From contig NZ_CP034185.1 of NCBI RefSeq assembly GCF_003860465.1, positions 186,001-250,000 of the forward strand: 64,000 bases of DNA. The letters are read 5' to 3'. Of the stretch, positions 35,356-44,136 are shown piece by piece. The notes under the pieces were generated by a model. That model made no database searches. It saw only the letters and a program-made list of their open reading frames with translations, and was not told the DNA's origin. Source of the stretch: Deinococcus psychrotolerans. GTDB taxonomy: Bacteria; Deinococcota; Deinococci; Deinococcales; Deinococcaceae. The stretch's first letter is position 1. Each line of letters opens with the position of its first letter. The position numbers and the translations under genes were made by a program.

Positions 35356-36534
35356 ATGGAACTCTTGCTGCGCGAAAATCCCCAATACGTGATCGTGTTC
35401 GAGTCGGCGACTGGCGACAATGAAACCGTGCTGGCCCGCGTGCTGAACGTGGCTGAGTTGGCCGGCCCCGCCGCGCAAGGCCGCACCTCGCGTACCATTT
35501 TGCAGCAGCGCAACGGTGTTCACGCCCGCGTATATTCACGCTTGGCGGTGGCGGTGGCCAACCTGACCCCGCAGCAAGTAGACGAGTTGATGGCCGCGGT
35601 GGCCCGTAATCAGCGCCGTCACCTGCCGCCGCTGGTGCTGCTAGATCCAGCTGGTCAGTCTGCGCTACATGCCGAAACGCTGCCTGCTTCTTCACCTGTC
35701 AACCGCGCTTTAGAACAGATCGGCCTCGACCCCGCTCGGCAAACCGTGACTGGCAAAAATATCAAGGTGGCGGTGATCGACACCGGCCTCGATTTGATGC
35801 ATCCCGACTTTGCCGTACTGCCCGGCAACAGCCAGAGCTTTGTGCCGGGCGAACCGGACGTGCAAGACCAAAACGGACACGGAACCCACTGCGCGGGCGT
35901 GATCGCAAGCAAGGCGGTGTCGGCGGGCGGCTTCCGTTACTCGGTGGCTCCAGATGCCGAACTGCTGATTGCCAAAGTCCTCGATCAGTACGGGCACGGC
36001 TACGACGATCAGATTCTGGACGCGATCGACTGGGCCGCCGATCAGGGTGCAGACATCTTGTCCATGAGCCTTGGCAGCGCCCGGCAAGTCGGACAGCCTT
36101 ACAGCGACCCCTACGAGCGGGTGGCGTCCACGCTGCTTTCGCAGGGCATTTTGCTGATCGCGGCGGCGGGCAACGAGAGCCAGCGCCCAGCTTTGATCGC
36201 TCCGGTGGGTAACCCGGCGGCCTGTCCGTCTATTTTGGCGGTGGCGGCGGTGGATGGCCGCGACCAACCGGCGTTCTTCAGTTGCGGAGCGGTGGACGCA
36301 GTCGGCAGTGTGGAAGTGGCCGCGCCGGGCGTCGGCGTGTACTCGGCGTGGGTTGGCGGCGGTTACAAGCGGATTTCCGGCATCAGCATGGCGACGCCGC
36401 ATTATCTACAGCAGTTTCCTGAGCTTTCGGGCCAAGCTTTGTGGAACAGCCTCAAACAGCACGTCCGCCAGGTCGCCGCGCCCGCCACCGATGTGGGCGT
36501 GGGCGTGGTTCAGGTGCCACCCCCACAAGTATGA
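35356..36534 (+). CDS. subtilisin-like serine protease (S8)
   Basis: A 392-residue peptidase. Catalytic triad: Asp in VAVIDTGLD, His in NGHGTHCAGV, Ser in GISMATPH; oxyanion Asn in AAAGNES. The first 115 residues form a small pro-region-like domain rather than a signal peptide, so the enzyme appears cytoplasmic or exported by a non-Sec route. GACAAT lies 7 nt before ATG 35356, without a Shine-Dalgarno. A terminator follows. A freestanding I9-like protein is encoded 300 bp downstream. Confidence 0.9.
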   Translation: MELLLRENPQYVIVFESATGDNETVLARVLNVAELAGPAAQGRTSRTILQQRNGVHARVYSRLAVAVANLTPQQVDELMAAVARNQRRHLPPLVLLDPAGQSALHAETLPASSPVNRALEQIGLDPARQTVTGKNIKVAVIDTGLDLMHPDFAVLPGNSQSFVPGEPDVQDQNGHGTHCAGVIASKAVSAGGFRYSVAPDAELLIAKVLDQYGHGYDDQILDAIDWAADQGADILSMSLGSARQVGQPYSDPYERVASTLLSQGILLIAAAGNESQRPALIAPVGNPAACPSILAVAAVDGRDQPAFFSCGAVDAVGSVEVAAPGVGVYSAWVGGGYKRISGISMATPHYLQQFPELSGQALWNSLKQHVRQVAAPATDVGVGVVQVPPPQV

Positions 36535-36559
36535 AGTTCTATGAAGTGAAGTGAGCGAA

Positions 36560-36595
36560 AAGGGGCGACTATGTCAGGGTCGCTCCTTCTTTTGG
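36560..36595 (+). terminator. terminator of the subtilase gene
   Basis: AAGGGGCGAC (36560-36569) pairs with GTCGCTCCTT (36579-36588) with one G-T pair, followed by CTTCTTTTGG-type T-rich sequence. The remaining 300-bp gap (36535-36834) holds this hairpin, the AT palindrome at 36704 and the promoter region of the next gene. Confidence 0.7.
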
Positions 36596-36703
36596 TTCAT
36601 ATTTTTGGGAATTAGCAGCGATATTCCCTTCGCTTTTCAGGCCATTTAAAGATTGAGAACCGTCTTTGCACTCGACTGTTCGGCAATTGTTCTGCTTAGA
36701 TCA

Positions 36704-36727
36704 TAATATAATATCCGTATTATATTA
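36704..36727. promoter_or_regulatory. AT-only inverted repeat, candidate operator
   Basis: TAATATAATA and TATTATATTA form a perfect 10-bp inverted repeat around TCCG. Ten consecutive A/T pairs on each side stand out in a high-GC genome. It lies 108 bp upstream of the I9-like gene and could be an operator or an AT-rich upstream element. Confidence 0.45.
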
Positions 36728-36834
36728 AAGCACACTTTCCTTGAAGAAGACGCAGAGAGCCCAAAGAACTTTCGTGTGTTGGCAGCAATTGGACGCGGTT
36801 TTTGGATTAAGCTGTAACATGGAGGCCCGTTACG

Positions 36835-37152
36835 ATGTCCAGTCCAGCACTCACCAAACAACCTGCTCAGGCCGAACGAAACCAGCCGCTTCAGGGACAA
36901 AGCAGTTCAAAAGGGCGCAAAGTTCAAAAAGTGCACGTCACTTTGAGAGCTGAGGTCTGCGCTTCACCTGCCGCTTTGCAAGAAACGTTGCAGCACATTG
37001 AGCGGGTGGCGGGCTTGGTGAGTCAAAATACCCGCCGCGTGGAGCGCTACGGCATTCTTAGCGGTGAAATGGACGCGGCCCGCATTCCTGATTTGGAAGC
37101 GGTGCAGGGCGTGCAGTCGGTGAGTTTAGATGAGTTGCAACGGGCACTTTGA
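36835..37152 (+). CDS. small I9-like ferredoxin-fold protein
   Basis: A 105-residue protein. A 30-residue basic, disordered N-terminus precedes a compact domain (31-105) whose pattern, a first strand (VHVTLRAEV), a helix, a second strand (YGILSGEM), helix and VQGVQSVSLDE, resembles inhibitor-I9/propeptide domains and the small proteins often mislabelled ketohydroxyglutarate aldolase. GGAGG lies 12 nt before ATG 36835. Its position after a subtilase suggests an inhibitor or folding helper acting in trans. The fold call is by pattern only. Confidence 0.55.
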   Translation: MSSPALTKQPAQAERNQPLQGQSSSKGRKVQKVHVTLRAEVCASPAALQETLQHIERVAGLVSQNTRRVERYGILSGEMDAARIPDLEAVQGVQSVSLDELQRAL

Positions 37153-37177
37153 CCTAGTTTCTCAAGAACCCGGTGTC

Positions 37178-37951
37178 TCAGGCGGGCTGTGTTTCGGCCA
37201 GCCAAGTTTCAAACGTCTTGCGCCCCCGCGCCGCTTGAGCATCAGTGAGTGCGCCGCCCGCAATGGCTTTAAAGACAGGCAGAGGCAAGTTCAAGGCTTT
37301 GACGGGCTTGGATTTTTTGCTGGCTCTGAGGTGCTGGCGGGCCAAGTGTTCTAGGGTCAGCACCTGCGGCCCCACCCATTCTTCCACGCCGGGTTGACCT
37401 CTGAGGGCGTGCTGAGCGAGTGCGGCGGCCACTTCGCCGATGTCTACAGGTTGCAGCGTTCCCACTGGAACCACAACGAGCGGCCCGCGTTCCAAACTGC
37501 TGAGCAACCCGGCCACGAACGGATGAAACTGGGCGGCGCGGAAGATGGAGAAGGGCAAGCCGCTCTCTGCCAGCATGGCCTCGGCCTGCACTTTGGCAGC
37601 GTAATAGCCAAACCCCGGCACCCGCGCCGCGCCCACGATCCCGACCTGGATAAAGTGACGCGCCCCCGCCGCGAGGCTGTAACTGTGGAGCCGCGCCACC
37701 CCCGCCAGATCGCGCTTGGGCCGCTGCGGGTCGTGGGCGGTGTGAACAACGGTGTCTATATTTCTGAAGGCGTCCGCCAAGCCCGCGCCGCTGACGTAAT
37801 CGCCCTGCGCCCACTCGTAAGCGGGATCAGGGTGACTTGGAAGCTGCCGAGTCAGGACGCGTACCCTCAACCCCTCTTTCACCAGTTCACGCGCCACCCG
37901 TTGCCCCAGCTTTCCCGTTCCGCCGGTCAGAAGTACCCGTTGATTGGTCAT
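37178..37951 (-). CDS. NmrA-like NAD(P)-binding atypical SDR
   Basis: A 257-residue Rossmann protein with GGTGKLGQRV at the N-terminus and the FHPFVAGLLSSLE segment of NmrA/HSCARG-like proteins. The catalytic YxxxK appears only as YYAAKVQAE. GGAGGTG precedes the ATG. Role unknown: either a redox-sensing regulator or a quinone/NADPH reductase-like enzyme. Confidence 0.82.
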   Translation of the reverse strand: MTNQRVLLTGGTGKLGQRVARELVKEGLRVRVLTRQLPSHPDPAYEWAQGDYVSGAGLADAFRNIDTVVHTAHDPQRPKRDLAGVARLHSYSLAAGARHFIQVGIVGAARVPGFGYYAAKVQAEAMLAESGLPFSIFRAAQFHPFVAGLLSSLERGPLVVVPVGTLQPVDIGEVAAALAQHALRGQPGVEEWVGPQVLTLEHLARQHLRASKKSKPVKALNLPLPVFKAIAGGALTDAQAARGRKTFETWLAETQPA

Positions 37952-38011
37952 CTGCTCACCTCCGGTTCAGTCTTGGTCTTGAGCGATGCCCCACCAATTT
38001 GCCGCTTTGAT

Positions 38012-38827
38012 TTAGCCCACCACCGCCAGCGCTGAGTCGGCAAACACCTCAAACGCCGCGTTGAGCCTTGCCAACTGCTGAGGCCGCACCTGACCGTCCG
38101 GCGTGAGGTAAAGACCCGCGTTGACTTCTATTCCAAAGGCCGCCGCGCCACTTTGACGGGCGTGGCGCACGCTGATGGCGTCGGCGCTCCACGGATCATT
38201 GACAGCGACTTGCGTAAAGGTTTCGCCGGTCAGCACCTGCGCGAAGGCTTGTTCGGCGGCGTTTTGAAGGGCCGTGAATTGGGCTGCTGGAAACGAGGGT
38301 TCGGCGGGCGTGCCGAGCATCAAGGTGATGCCGGGGCGCGGCTTTCCGGTGTCTGGGCCCAGTGACGGGCCGTAGGGAGCCATGCTGTGGCCCACAATCA
38401 GTAGGCGCTTGCCGATCAGCGCCGCACTCAGGCCCGCTTCAAAAGGATCCCAAATCGCCCTGAGCCGCGCTTCTCTGGCTTCCGGCGAGAAGCTGAATCC
38501 TGAGGGGTACAGCGGCGAGCGGGCAAAATCAAAGAGTTTGAGCACACCGTTGTCGCTCTCATCGTCGCGCTCGCGGTTGAGGTCGGCGGCAAAGCGGCTC
38601 CAGGGTGCGCTCAGGTGCGCGGCGTTTGGCACATTGAAAATCAAGTCGGTATACGGGTCGCCTTCCAAGAAGACGCGGCGCAAAAAGGCTTCGCGCTTGT
38701 CGGTATCAAAAGCGTCTGCGCCCAGCATGATTCGCAGCACTTCCGGCGGCAGCGCCCCAGACGAATGCGGAGTAACGATGAGCAAGTCAGAGCGGTGAGC
38801 GCTAGGCATGAGCTGAGGGTAGAGCAT
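38012..38827 (-). CDS. N-formylglutamate amidohydrolase-like protein
   Basis: About 271 residues. The start LLIVTPHSSGALP, the later GHSMAPYGP and the FEVNAGLYL-like end (IEVNAGLYLTP) fit the N-formylglutamate amidohydrolase family (HutG/FGase type), zinc enzymes of histidine degradation. Other hut genes are absent, so it may act on a different N-acyl substrate. ATG 38827 preferred; ATG 38809 is six codons further in. No Shine-Dalgarno; TATCCG lies 5 nt upstream. Confidence 0.75.
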   Translation of the reverse strand: MLYPQLMPSAHRSDLLIVTPHSSGALPPEVLRIMLGADAFDTDKREAFLRRVFLEGDPYTDLIFNVPNAAHLSAPWSRFAADLNRERDDESDNGVLKLFDFARSPLYPSGFSFSPEAREARLRAIWDPFEAGLSAALIGKRLLIVGHSMAPYGPSLGPDTGKPRPGITLMLGTPAEPSFPAAQFTALQNAAEQAFAQVLTGETFTQVAVNDPWSADAISVRHARQSGAAAFGIEVNAGLYLTPDGQVRPQQLARLNAAFEVFADSALAVVG

Positions 38828-38977
38828 TGTGCCGGATAGCGCCATCAAATGAACCGAGTCTGACCTGACCGACCCGGTTGGTCTGGCGCTTGCAAAAGGG
38901 GACACGTCAGTGAACGGACTGGAAGTCAACACGCTGCTTAGGATCAAGGCATTGAACCGATTTCAGCGGCTGCCGTC

Positions 38978-39778
38978 TTACGTCCCCGCTTCGCGCAGCT
39001 CCATCACGAAGTCGTAGCGGTCGCCCCGGTAAGAGGCGCGGGCCAGTTCCACTGCTCTTCCCGCCGCGTCCCACGCCACCCGCTCGGTGGACAGCAGAGC
39101 CGCGCCCAAAGGCACACCCAGCAGCTCAGCCAACTCCTGATCGGCATTGACGGCCCGCAGTTGCCGCAGAGCACGCACTGGAGCCGCGCCGCGCTGCTGC
39201 ATCAAGGCATATAAACTCACGTCCTGCACGTCGGCGGCGCTGAGAATGCCCAGCCGCTCGGCGCTCAGAATGCTCTCCTCGACGGCCAGCGCTTCCCCGC
39301 CAGCCGTGCGCAGCCGCCGCACCCGGTAGACCCGCTGACCCGGCGAGAGGCCGAGCTGCATGGCTTCTTGCGGGTTGGGGTGGCCCGCGCCAAAACTCAG
39401 CACCTGCCCGCCCGCGCTCAGGCCGCGTGAGTGCATGTCTTCGGTAAAGCTGGTCAGGCGCGATAAGGGATGCTGGATGCGCTCCGGCCCGCTGGCGGCC
39501 ACAAAGGTGCCGCTGCCGTGCCGCCGCACCACCAAGCCGCGCTCGGCCAGCTTGAGGGTGGCTTGGCGCACCGTGACCCGCGAGACGCCCAGCCTCGCGG
39601 CCAATTCGCGCTCGGCAGGCAGAGCGCTTCCGGCAGGGTACTCGCCGCGCTCGATGGCGGCTTGCAGCGCTCCGGCCACCTGCAAGTAGCGTGGGCTCGA
39701 CGACAGCCCCGCCCCGCTCGGCAAGGCCGCTGCAAGCGCTGAGGGCACTGGAGAAGAAAGGCGGGCAGGCATCTTCAT
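38978..39778 (-). CDS. GntR-family regulator with UTRA domain
   Basis: A 266-residue HutC-subfamily regulator: winged HTH ([20 protein letters not shown], about residues 55-75) and a C-terminal UTRA effector domain ([14 protein letters not shown], ending [12 protein letters not shown]). It is divergent from a peptide ABC importer gene. Repeated GTACCA elements lie just before its own start and an inverted repeat covers the importer promoter. It probably regulates both in response to a peptide- or amino-sugar-like ligand. Confidence 0.87.
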   Translation of the reverse strand: MKMPARLSSPVPSALAAALPSGAGLSSSPRYLQVAGALQAAIERGEYPAGSALPAERELAARLGVSRVTVRQATLKLAERGLVVRRHGSGTFVAASGPERIQHPLSRLTSFTEDMHSRGLSAGGQVLSFGAGHPNPQEAMQLGLSPGQRVYRVRRLRTAGGEALAVEESILSAERLGILSAADVQDVSLYALMQQRGAAPVRALRQLRAVNADQELAELLGVPLGAALLSTERVAWDAAGRAVELARASYRGDRYDFVMELREAGT

Positions 39779-39781
39779 TTA

Positions 39782-39800
39782 CCGTACCACTTCCGTACCA
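39782..39800. promoter_or_regulatory. direct repeats before the GntR/UTRA gene
   Basis: CCGTACCA occurs at 39782-39789 and 39793-39800, 11 bp apart, one helical turn. They begin 4 bp from the regulator start codon and could mediate autoregulation. Confidence 0.4.
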
Positions 39801-39830
39801 ACTGGGAGCAGGAACACGCCGATTACCGCT

Positions 39831-39868
39831 GACCACGCTTGCAAGTGGTCTAGGAATGGTCTTATAGT
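39831..39868 (+). promoter_or_regulatory. importer promoter overlapped by an inverted repeat
   Basis: TTGCAA (39839-39844) and TATAGT (39863-39868) are spaced 18 nt. The inverted repeat GACCAC (39831-39836) and GTGGTC (39845-39850) exactly brackets the -35 box. A second TGGTCT copy at 39857-39862 follows the first (39846-39851) by 11 bp. This is a good candidate for the GntR binding site. Confidence 0.6.
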
Positions 39869-39953
39869 GGGCGGCAGCTTCAGTTGAAATTCAGTTCGGA
39901 TCGGTTCGCTTTCCCCGCGTTCAGCCCCTTCACCTACTTTTTGGAGGTTCTCC

Positions 39954-41717
39954 ATGACATACCGCTCCACGTTCTCTTCCACGTTGCTGACTTCTACGGT
40001 GCTGCTCAGCGCCCTGATTCTGGTTGGCAGCGCCGCCGCCGCGCCCAAGAAAATGGCGGCCTATCCCAAGCTCGGCGTCACCACCGGCAAGGCGGGGGGC
40101 AACTACACGTTGGCCCTCGGCGACAGCCCGCAGAGTCTGATGTACTACGGCGTGATTGACAACAACCTCGGCCTGATCGCCCAGCAGCTCTTTGACGGTC
40201 TGGTGGAGTTCAACCTCGACACCTACAAGCTTGAACCCGCGCTGGCCGAGTCGTGGACGATCAGCCCCGACGGCAAAGCGTACACCTTCAAGCTGCGTCA
40301 GGGCGTCAAGTGGAGCGACGGCGAGGCCTTTAACGCCGACGACGTGGTGTTCACCTATCAGCAGCTCATCATGAACCCCGAGGCGCGGGCCGGAGACGCG
40401 GCCAGCTTCATGCTCGGCGGCAAACAGATCACGGTGGAGAAGGTGGACGCGGGCACGGTGCGCTTCAACTTGCCGCAGCCCAGCCCGACCTTTCTGTTGC
40501 AGCTCCGCAATTTCATCATGCCGCAGCACAAACTCGGCAAATATAAGGGTGCGGACGTCAACAACGCTTGGCCCACCACCACCCCGCCTGCCGATATCGT
40601 GGGCACCGGGCCGTTCAAGTTGCAAGGCTACACGCCGGGTCAGAAAGTCAGCTTGGTGCGCAACCCCAACTACTGGAAAGTCGACAGTGCTGGCAACAAG
40701 CTGCCTTACCTCGCTTCGCTGGACTTCCTGATTATCCGCGATCCGCAGGCGCAGGTCGCCTCGTTTCTGGCGAGCAACATAGACCAGATCAACATTTCCG
40801 GCGCTCAGTTTCCCGACCTCAAGCAAAAAGAAGTGGCGGGCGCAGCCTTCAAGGTCATTCGCAGTCAGGCGCTGTTCGGCAGCCCGCCCTTCTTGGCGTA
40901 CAATTTCGACGCCGCCGACCCCGCGCTGGCTAAAATCTTTTCCGATACCCGCTTCCGGCGTGCCATGCAAACGGCGATTAACCGCCCGCGCATCATTGAC
41001 ACGGTGTACAACAGCCTCGCCACCTTGCCGGGACACGGCGTTGCGCCAGTCAACACTGCTTTCTACATCAAGACGACTGCCCAGCTCGGCAAATTCGATC
41101 TGGCCGCCGCTGGCAAGGCGCTCGACGCGCTGGGCCTTAAAGACACCGACGGTGACGGCGTCCGCAATATCAGCAAGGGCAAGAATCTGGAATTCGATCT
41201 GACCTACGGCACCGATTCCAGCGTTTACCCGCCGATGGCGACTATTTTGCAGAGCGATTTTAAACAAATTGGCGTCAAGGTCAACCTCAAGGGCGTTTTG
41301 TCGAGCAAGCTCCTCTCGACCGGCCTGAGCGGCGACTGGCAGGTGATTCTGGCAGCCTTTGGCGATCAGCCCGACCCCGAACTCCGCAAGCCGATCTGGC
41401 AACCCGGTGGAGCGCTGTACTACTGGCACCGCAGCTTGCAACCCGCCAAAGACGGCGAAACACCCAACCTCGCCAAGATGCAGCCGTGGGAAAAGCAGAT
41501 CTACGACATCTTCGACAAAGGCAGCGTCACCACCGACAAAACCCAGCGCAAGGCCCTGTATGCCCGCTGGCAGAACCTGTTTGCCCAGAACCTGCCGGTC
41601 ACGCCGATTGCCAAGCCCGACAACATCGGAGTCATCAGCAATAAGTACGGCAATTACATCTACAACCTCGGTGTGATTCCCGGCTACAATCCGGTGCCGC
41701 TGGTGTACCAGAAGTAA
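39954..41717 (+). CDS. peptide ABC transporter substrate-binding protein (family 5)
   Basis: A 587-residue SBP_5 protein with signal peptide (about residues 1-30, LLTSTVLLSALILVGSAAAA). Family marks: LAESWTISPDGKAYTFKLR and GVKWSDGEAFNADDVVFTY, then IVGTGPFKL. It would bind oligopeptides, dipeptides or nickel/opine-like ligands; the exact ligand is open. TTGGAGG before the ATG. First gene of an importer operon under the divergent GntR regulator. Confidence 0.92.
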   Translation: MTYRSTFSSTLLTSTVLLSALILVGSAAAAPKKMAAYPKLGVTTGKAGGNYTLALGDSPQSLMYYGVIDNNLGLIAQQLFDGLVEFNLDTYKLEPALAESWTISPDGKAYTFKLRQGVKWSDGEAFNADDVVFTYQQLIMNPEARAGDAASFMLGGKQITVEKVDAGTVRFNLPQPSPTFLLQLRNFIMPQHKLGKYKGADVNNAWPTTTPPADIVGTGPFKLQGYTPGQKVSLVRNPNYWKVDSAGNKLPYLASLDFLIIRDPQAQVASFLASNIDQINISGAQFPDLKQKEVAGAAFKVIRSQALFGSPPFLAYNFDAADPALAKIFSDTRFRRAMQTAINRPRIIDTVYNSLATLPGHGVAPVNTAFYIKTTAQLGKFDLAAAGKALDALGLKDTDGDGVRNISKGKNLEFDLTYGTDSSVYPPMATILQSDFKQIGVKVNLKGVLSSKLLSTGLSGDWQVILAAFGDQPDPELRKPIWQPGGALYYWHRSLQPAKDGETPNLAKMQPWEKQIYDIFDKGSVTTDKTQRKALYARWQNLFAQNLPVTPIAKPDNIGVISNKYGNYIYNLGVIPGYNPVPLVYQK

Positions 41718-41735
41718 GACTTACCGCGTACAACG

Positions 41736-41777
41736 TGTGGCTTGTGGGAAAGGCGCGGCCTTTTTTGCTAAGCCACA
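41736..41777 (+). terminator. nested hairpin after the binding protein gene
   Basis: TGTGGCTT (41736-41743) pairs with AAGCCACA (41770-41777). Inside, AAAGGC (41749-41754) pairs with GCCTTT (41758-41763), followed by TTT. Partial termination here would give excess binding protein over permeases. Confidence 0.65.
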
Positions 41778-41830
41778 TGTTTGGTTTTGACAAGTGTTCA
41801 AGAATGAATCCCGCTGAGGTGGCCCCAACC

Positions 41831-41893
41831 ATGCTTGACCCGATGTTGTCCCGTTCACACCCCATCAGCCACGCGCCGCACGCCGAATGCTGA
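41831..41893 (+). CDS. possible 20-codon leader ORF overlapping the permease start
   Basis: ATG 41831 opens a frame of 20 codons (MLDPMLSRSHPISHAPHAEC) that stops at 41891-41893, across the permease ATG at 41887. GAGG lies about 10 nt upstream, while the permease itself has no Shine-Dalgarno. Translational coupling through this ORF is plausible; alternatively it is chance. Confidence 0.3.
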   Translation: MLDPMLSRSHPISHAPHAEC

Positions 41894-42858
41894 TCTTCGC
41901 TCTGCGGCGCATTCTCGGCATGATTCCCACCCTGCTGATTATCAGCGCGGTGTGTTTTACCGTGATTAAACTTCAACCCGGTTCGTTTACCGATCAGTAC
42001 CTCGAAGACCCGCGTTTCACCAAGGCCACTGTAGAGGCTATTACCCGGCAGCTCGGCCTCGACCAGCCCGCCATCGTGCAGTACGGGCGGTGGCTGTGGG
42101 GCGTCATCACGCGGCTGGATTTCGGCTTTTCGTTTGCGTCCAACGCCCCGGTGATTACCCAGATCGGTCAGCGGCTGGGCTGGACGGTGTTTATCGCCCT
42201 GCTGACCTTGCTGGTCTCGTGGATTGTCGCCGTGCCGCTGGGCATTTACACCGCCTTTAACCGTCACGGCGTGGCGGCGAGCGTGGCGAACTTTCTGGGC
42301 TACGTGGGCCTGGCCGTGCCGGACTTTTTGCTGGCGCTGCTGCTGGTCGTTCTCACGCTCAGGCTGGGCAGCCGCAATGTGGGCGGCCTGTTTTCGCCGG
42401 AGATGATCGACGCGCCTTGGTCGTGGGCCAGACTCGGCGATCTGCTGGCCCACCTGTGGATTCCGGTGCTGGCGGTGGGGCTAGAGGGCGTGGCGGGCCT
42501 GATGCGCCAGATGCGGGCCTCGATGCTCGACGTGCTGTCGCAAGACTATATAAGGACGGCGCGGGCCAAGGGAGCCGCTCAGCGCACCGTGATCTGGCGT
42601 CACGCAGTCAGGAACGCCATCAACCCGCTGATCAGCCTCGCTGGGCTGAGTCTGCCGACCCTGATTTCTGGCACCATCATCATTTCGATCGTCATGAACC
42701 TGCCGACCATCGGGCCGCTCCTGTACGAATCGCTGCTCAACAAAGACCAGTACACCGCGCTGACCCTGCTGATGCTCTCGGCGGTGCTGCTGCTGATCGG
42801 CAATTTGCTGGCCGACTTGGTGCTGGCCTGGGTCGATCCACGGGTGCGGTACTCGTGA
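41887..42858 (+). CDS. peptide ABC transporter permease (DppB type)
   Basis: A 323-residue permease: N-terminal FALRRILGMIPTLLIISAV is typical for DppB/OppB, six membrane segments follow, with the EAA-like loop DYIRTARAKGAAQRTVIWRH near residue 220. It overlaps the next permease by 4 nt (GTGA). No Shine-Dalgarno is visible, which suggests coupling to the short upstream ORF. Confidence 0.9.
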   Translation: MLIFALRRILGMIPTLLIISAVCFTVIKLQPGSFTDQYLEDPRFTKATVEAITRQLGLDQPAIVQYGRWLWGVITRLDFGFSFASNAPVITQIGQRLGWTVFIALLTLLVSWIVAVPLGIYTAFNRHGVAASVANFLGYVGLAVPDFLLALLLVVLTLRLGSRNVGGLFSPEMIDAPWSWARLGDLLAHLWIPVLAVGLEGVAGLMRQMRASMLDVLSQDYIRTARAKGAAQRTVIWRHAVRNAINPLISLAGLSLPTLISGTIIISIVMNLPTIGPLLYESLLNKDQYTALTLLMLSAVLLLIGNLLADLVLAWVDPRVRYS

Positions 42859-43961
42859 CCACCCTGCCCACTCCTACGGCCGCCGCGCCCTCGCCGTTTT
42901 CGCTGGCCCTGCGCCGATTCCGCAAATCCAAGTTGGGTGTGGTGGGCGGCTGGATGCTGGTCGTGCTGTATCTCAGCGCCCTGCTCGGCGGCTTCCTCGC
43001 GCCCTACGGCATCACCACTCAGCATCAGGGCTTTGAATACCAGCCGCCTCAGCCGCTGCACTGGGTGCATCAGGGCCAATTCATGCGCCCCTTCGTCTAC
43101 GGCTCCAAAACGGGACGCGATCCGGTGACGTTTGCCAAAACAAGCGTGCCTGACACTTCTACGCCCGTACCGATTGAATTTTTGGTGCGCGGTGAGCCGT
43201 ACAGCTTTTTCGGGATTCAAACCACTTTGCACCTCTTCGGCGTCGATGCCGGCCCAGAAACCAATCGGTTTTACTTCCCGTTCGGCACCGACCAACTGGG
43301 CCGCGATCTGTTCTCGCGCACCTTGGTCGGCGGGCAGGTCAGCTTGACGGTGGGCGTGGTGGGTATTCTCATCAGCTTTGCCATCGGCATCGTCATGGGC
43401 GGGCTGAGCGGCTACTACGGTGGGCGCACTGACAACCTGATTCAACGCCTGGTCGAAGTGCTGCTGAGCTTTCCGAGACTGCCGATTTTGTTGGCCCTCT
43501 CGACGCTGATTCCGGCCCGCTGGCCTTCCACGTATGTCTACCTCGGCATCGTGGCGGTGCTGGCCCTGATCGGCTGGGCGAGCTTGGCGCGGGTGGTGCG
43601 CGGGCAGGTGCTCTCGGCACGCAATGTGGAGTACGTTTCAGCGGCGCAGGCGGTGGGCGCGTCGGATTTGCGGGTCATCTTGCGCCACATCGTGCCGAAC
43701 CTGTCCAGTTTTCTGGTCATCACCGCCACCCTCAGCTTGCCCGGCTACATCCTCGGCGAAAGCACCCTCAGCTTTCTGGGCCTCGGCATCAAGGAACCGA
43801 TGACCAGTTGGGGCCTGCTGCTCAAAGATGCGGGCAACTTGCAGACCGTCAATCTGTATCCTTGGCTGCTGCTGCCGGGAATCTTCTTATTTGTGGCGGT
43901 GCTGGCCTTTAATTTCTTTGGCGACGCTCTGCGTGACGCAGCGGATACCCAGAGCCGCTAA
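42855..43961 (+). CDS. peptide ABC transporter permease (DppC type)
   Basis: A 368-residue permease, longer than typical DppC (about 300). After the first membrane segment (residues 30-50) an extracytoplasmic insert of about 90 residues (GFEYQPPQPLHWVH, PIEFLVRGEPYSFFG) precedes FGTDQLGRDLFSR, the usual DppC segment, and the EAA loop EYVSAAQAVGASDLRVI. The GTG start overlaps the DppB stop. No ATPase genes follow, so the operon must borrow DppD/F-like subunits. Confidence 0.9.
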   Translation: MTTLPTPTAAAPSPFSLALRRFRKSKLGVVGGWMLVVLYLSALLGGFLAPYGITTQHQGFEYQPPQPLHWVHQGQFMRPFVYGSKTGRDPVTFAKTSVPDTSTPVPIEFLVRGEPYSFFGIQTTLHLFGVDAGPETNRFYFPFGTDQLGRDLFSRTLVGGQVSLTVGVVGILISFAIGIVMGGLSGYYGGRTDNLIQRLVEVLLSFPRLPILLALSTLIPARWPSTYVYLGIVAVLALIGWASLARVVRGQVLSARNVEYVSAAQAVGASDLRVILRHIVPNLSSFLVITATLSLPGYILGESTLSFLGLGIKEPMTSWGLLLKDAGNLQTVNLYPWLLLPGIFLFVAVLAFNFFGDALRDAADTQSR

Positions 43962-44136
43962 GAACTATCAGATTGGTCAAAATCAAATGAATTTGGTGTC
44001 TCATTTTCTTTAGAGGTGGGTCTTGGTCTCAGCGCAGCTTCCGTAAAGACGGTGTACGTCTGGGCGCAGCAAAATTCTCAGCATTCGGTATTTATGCTAT
44101 CTTCATTTTATCGCTACATTATTTCAAGGAGAAATC

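Noticed and set aside
42417..42854. 146-codon N-terminal extension of the DppC-type permease
   Set aside because: It lies out of frame over the end of the DppB gene and has no membrane-protein character. GTG 42855 with GTGA overlap is the natural start.
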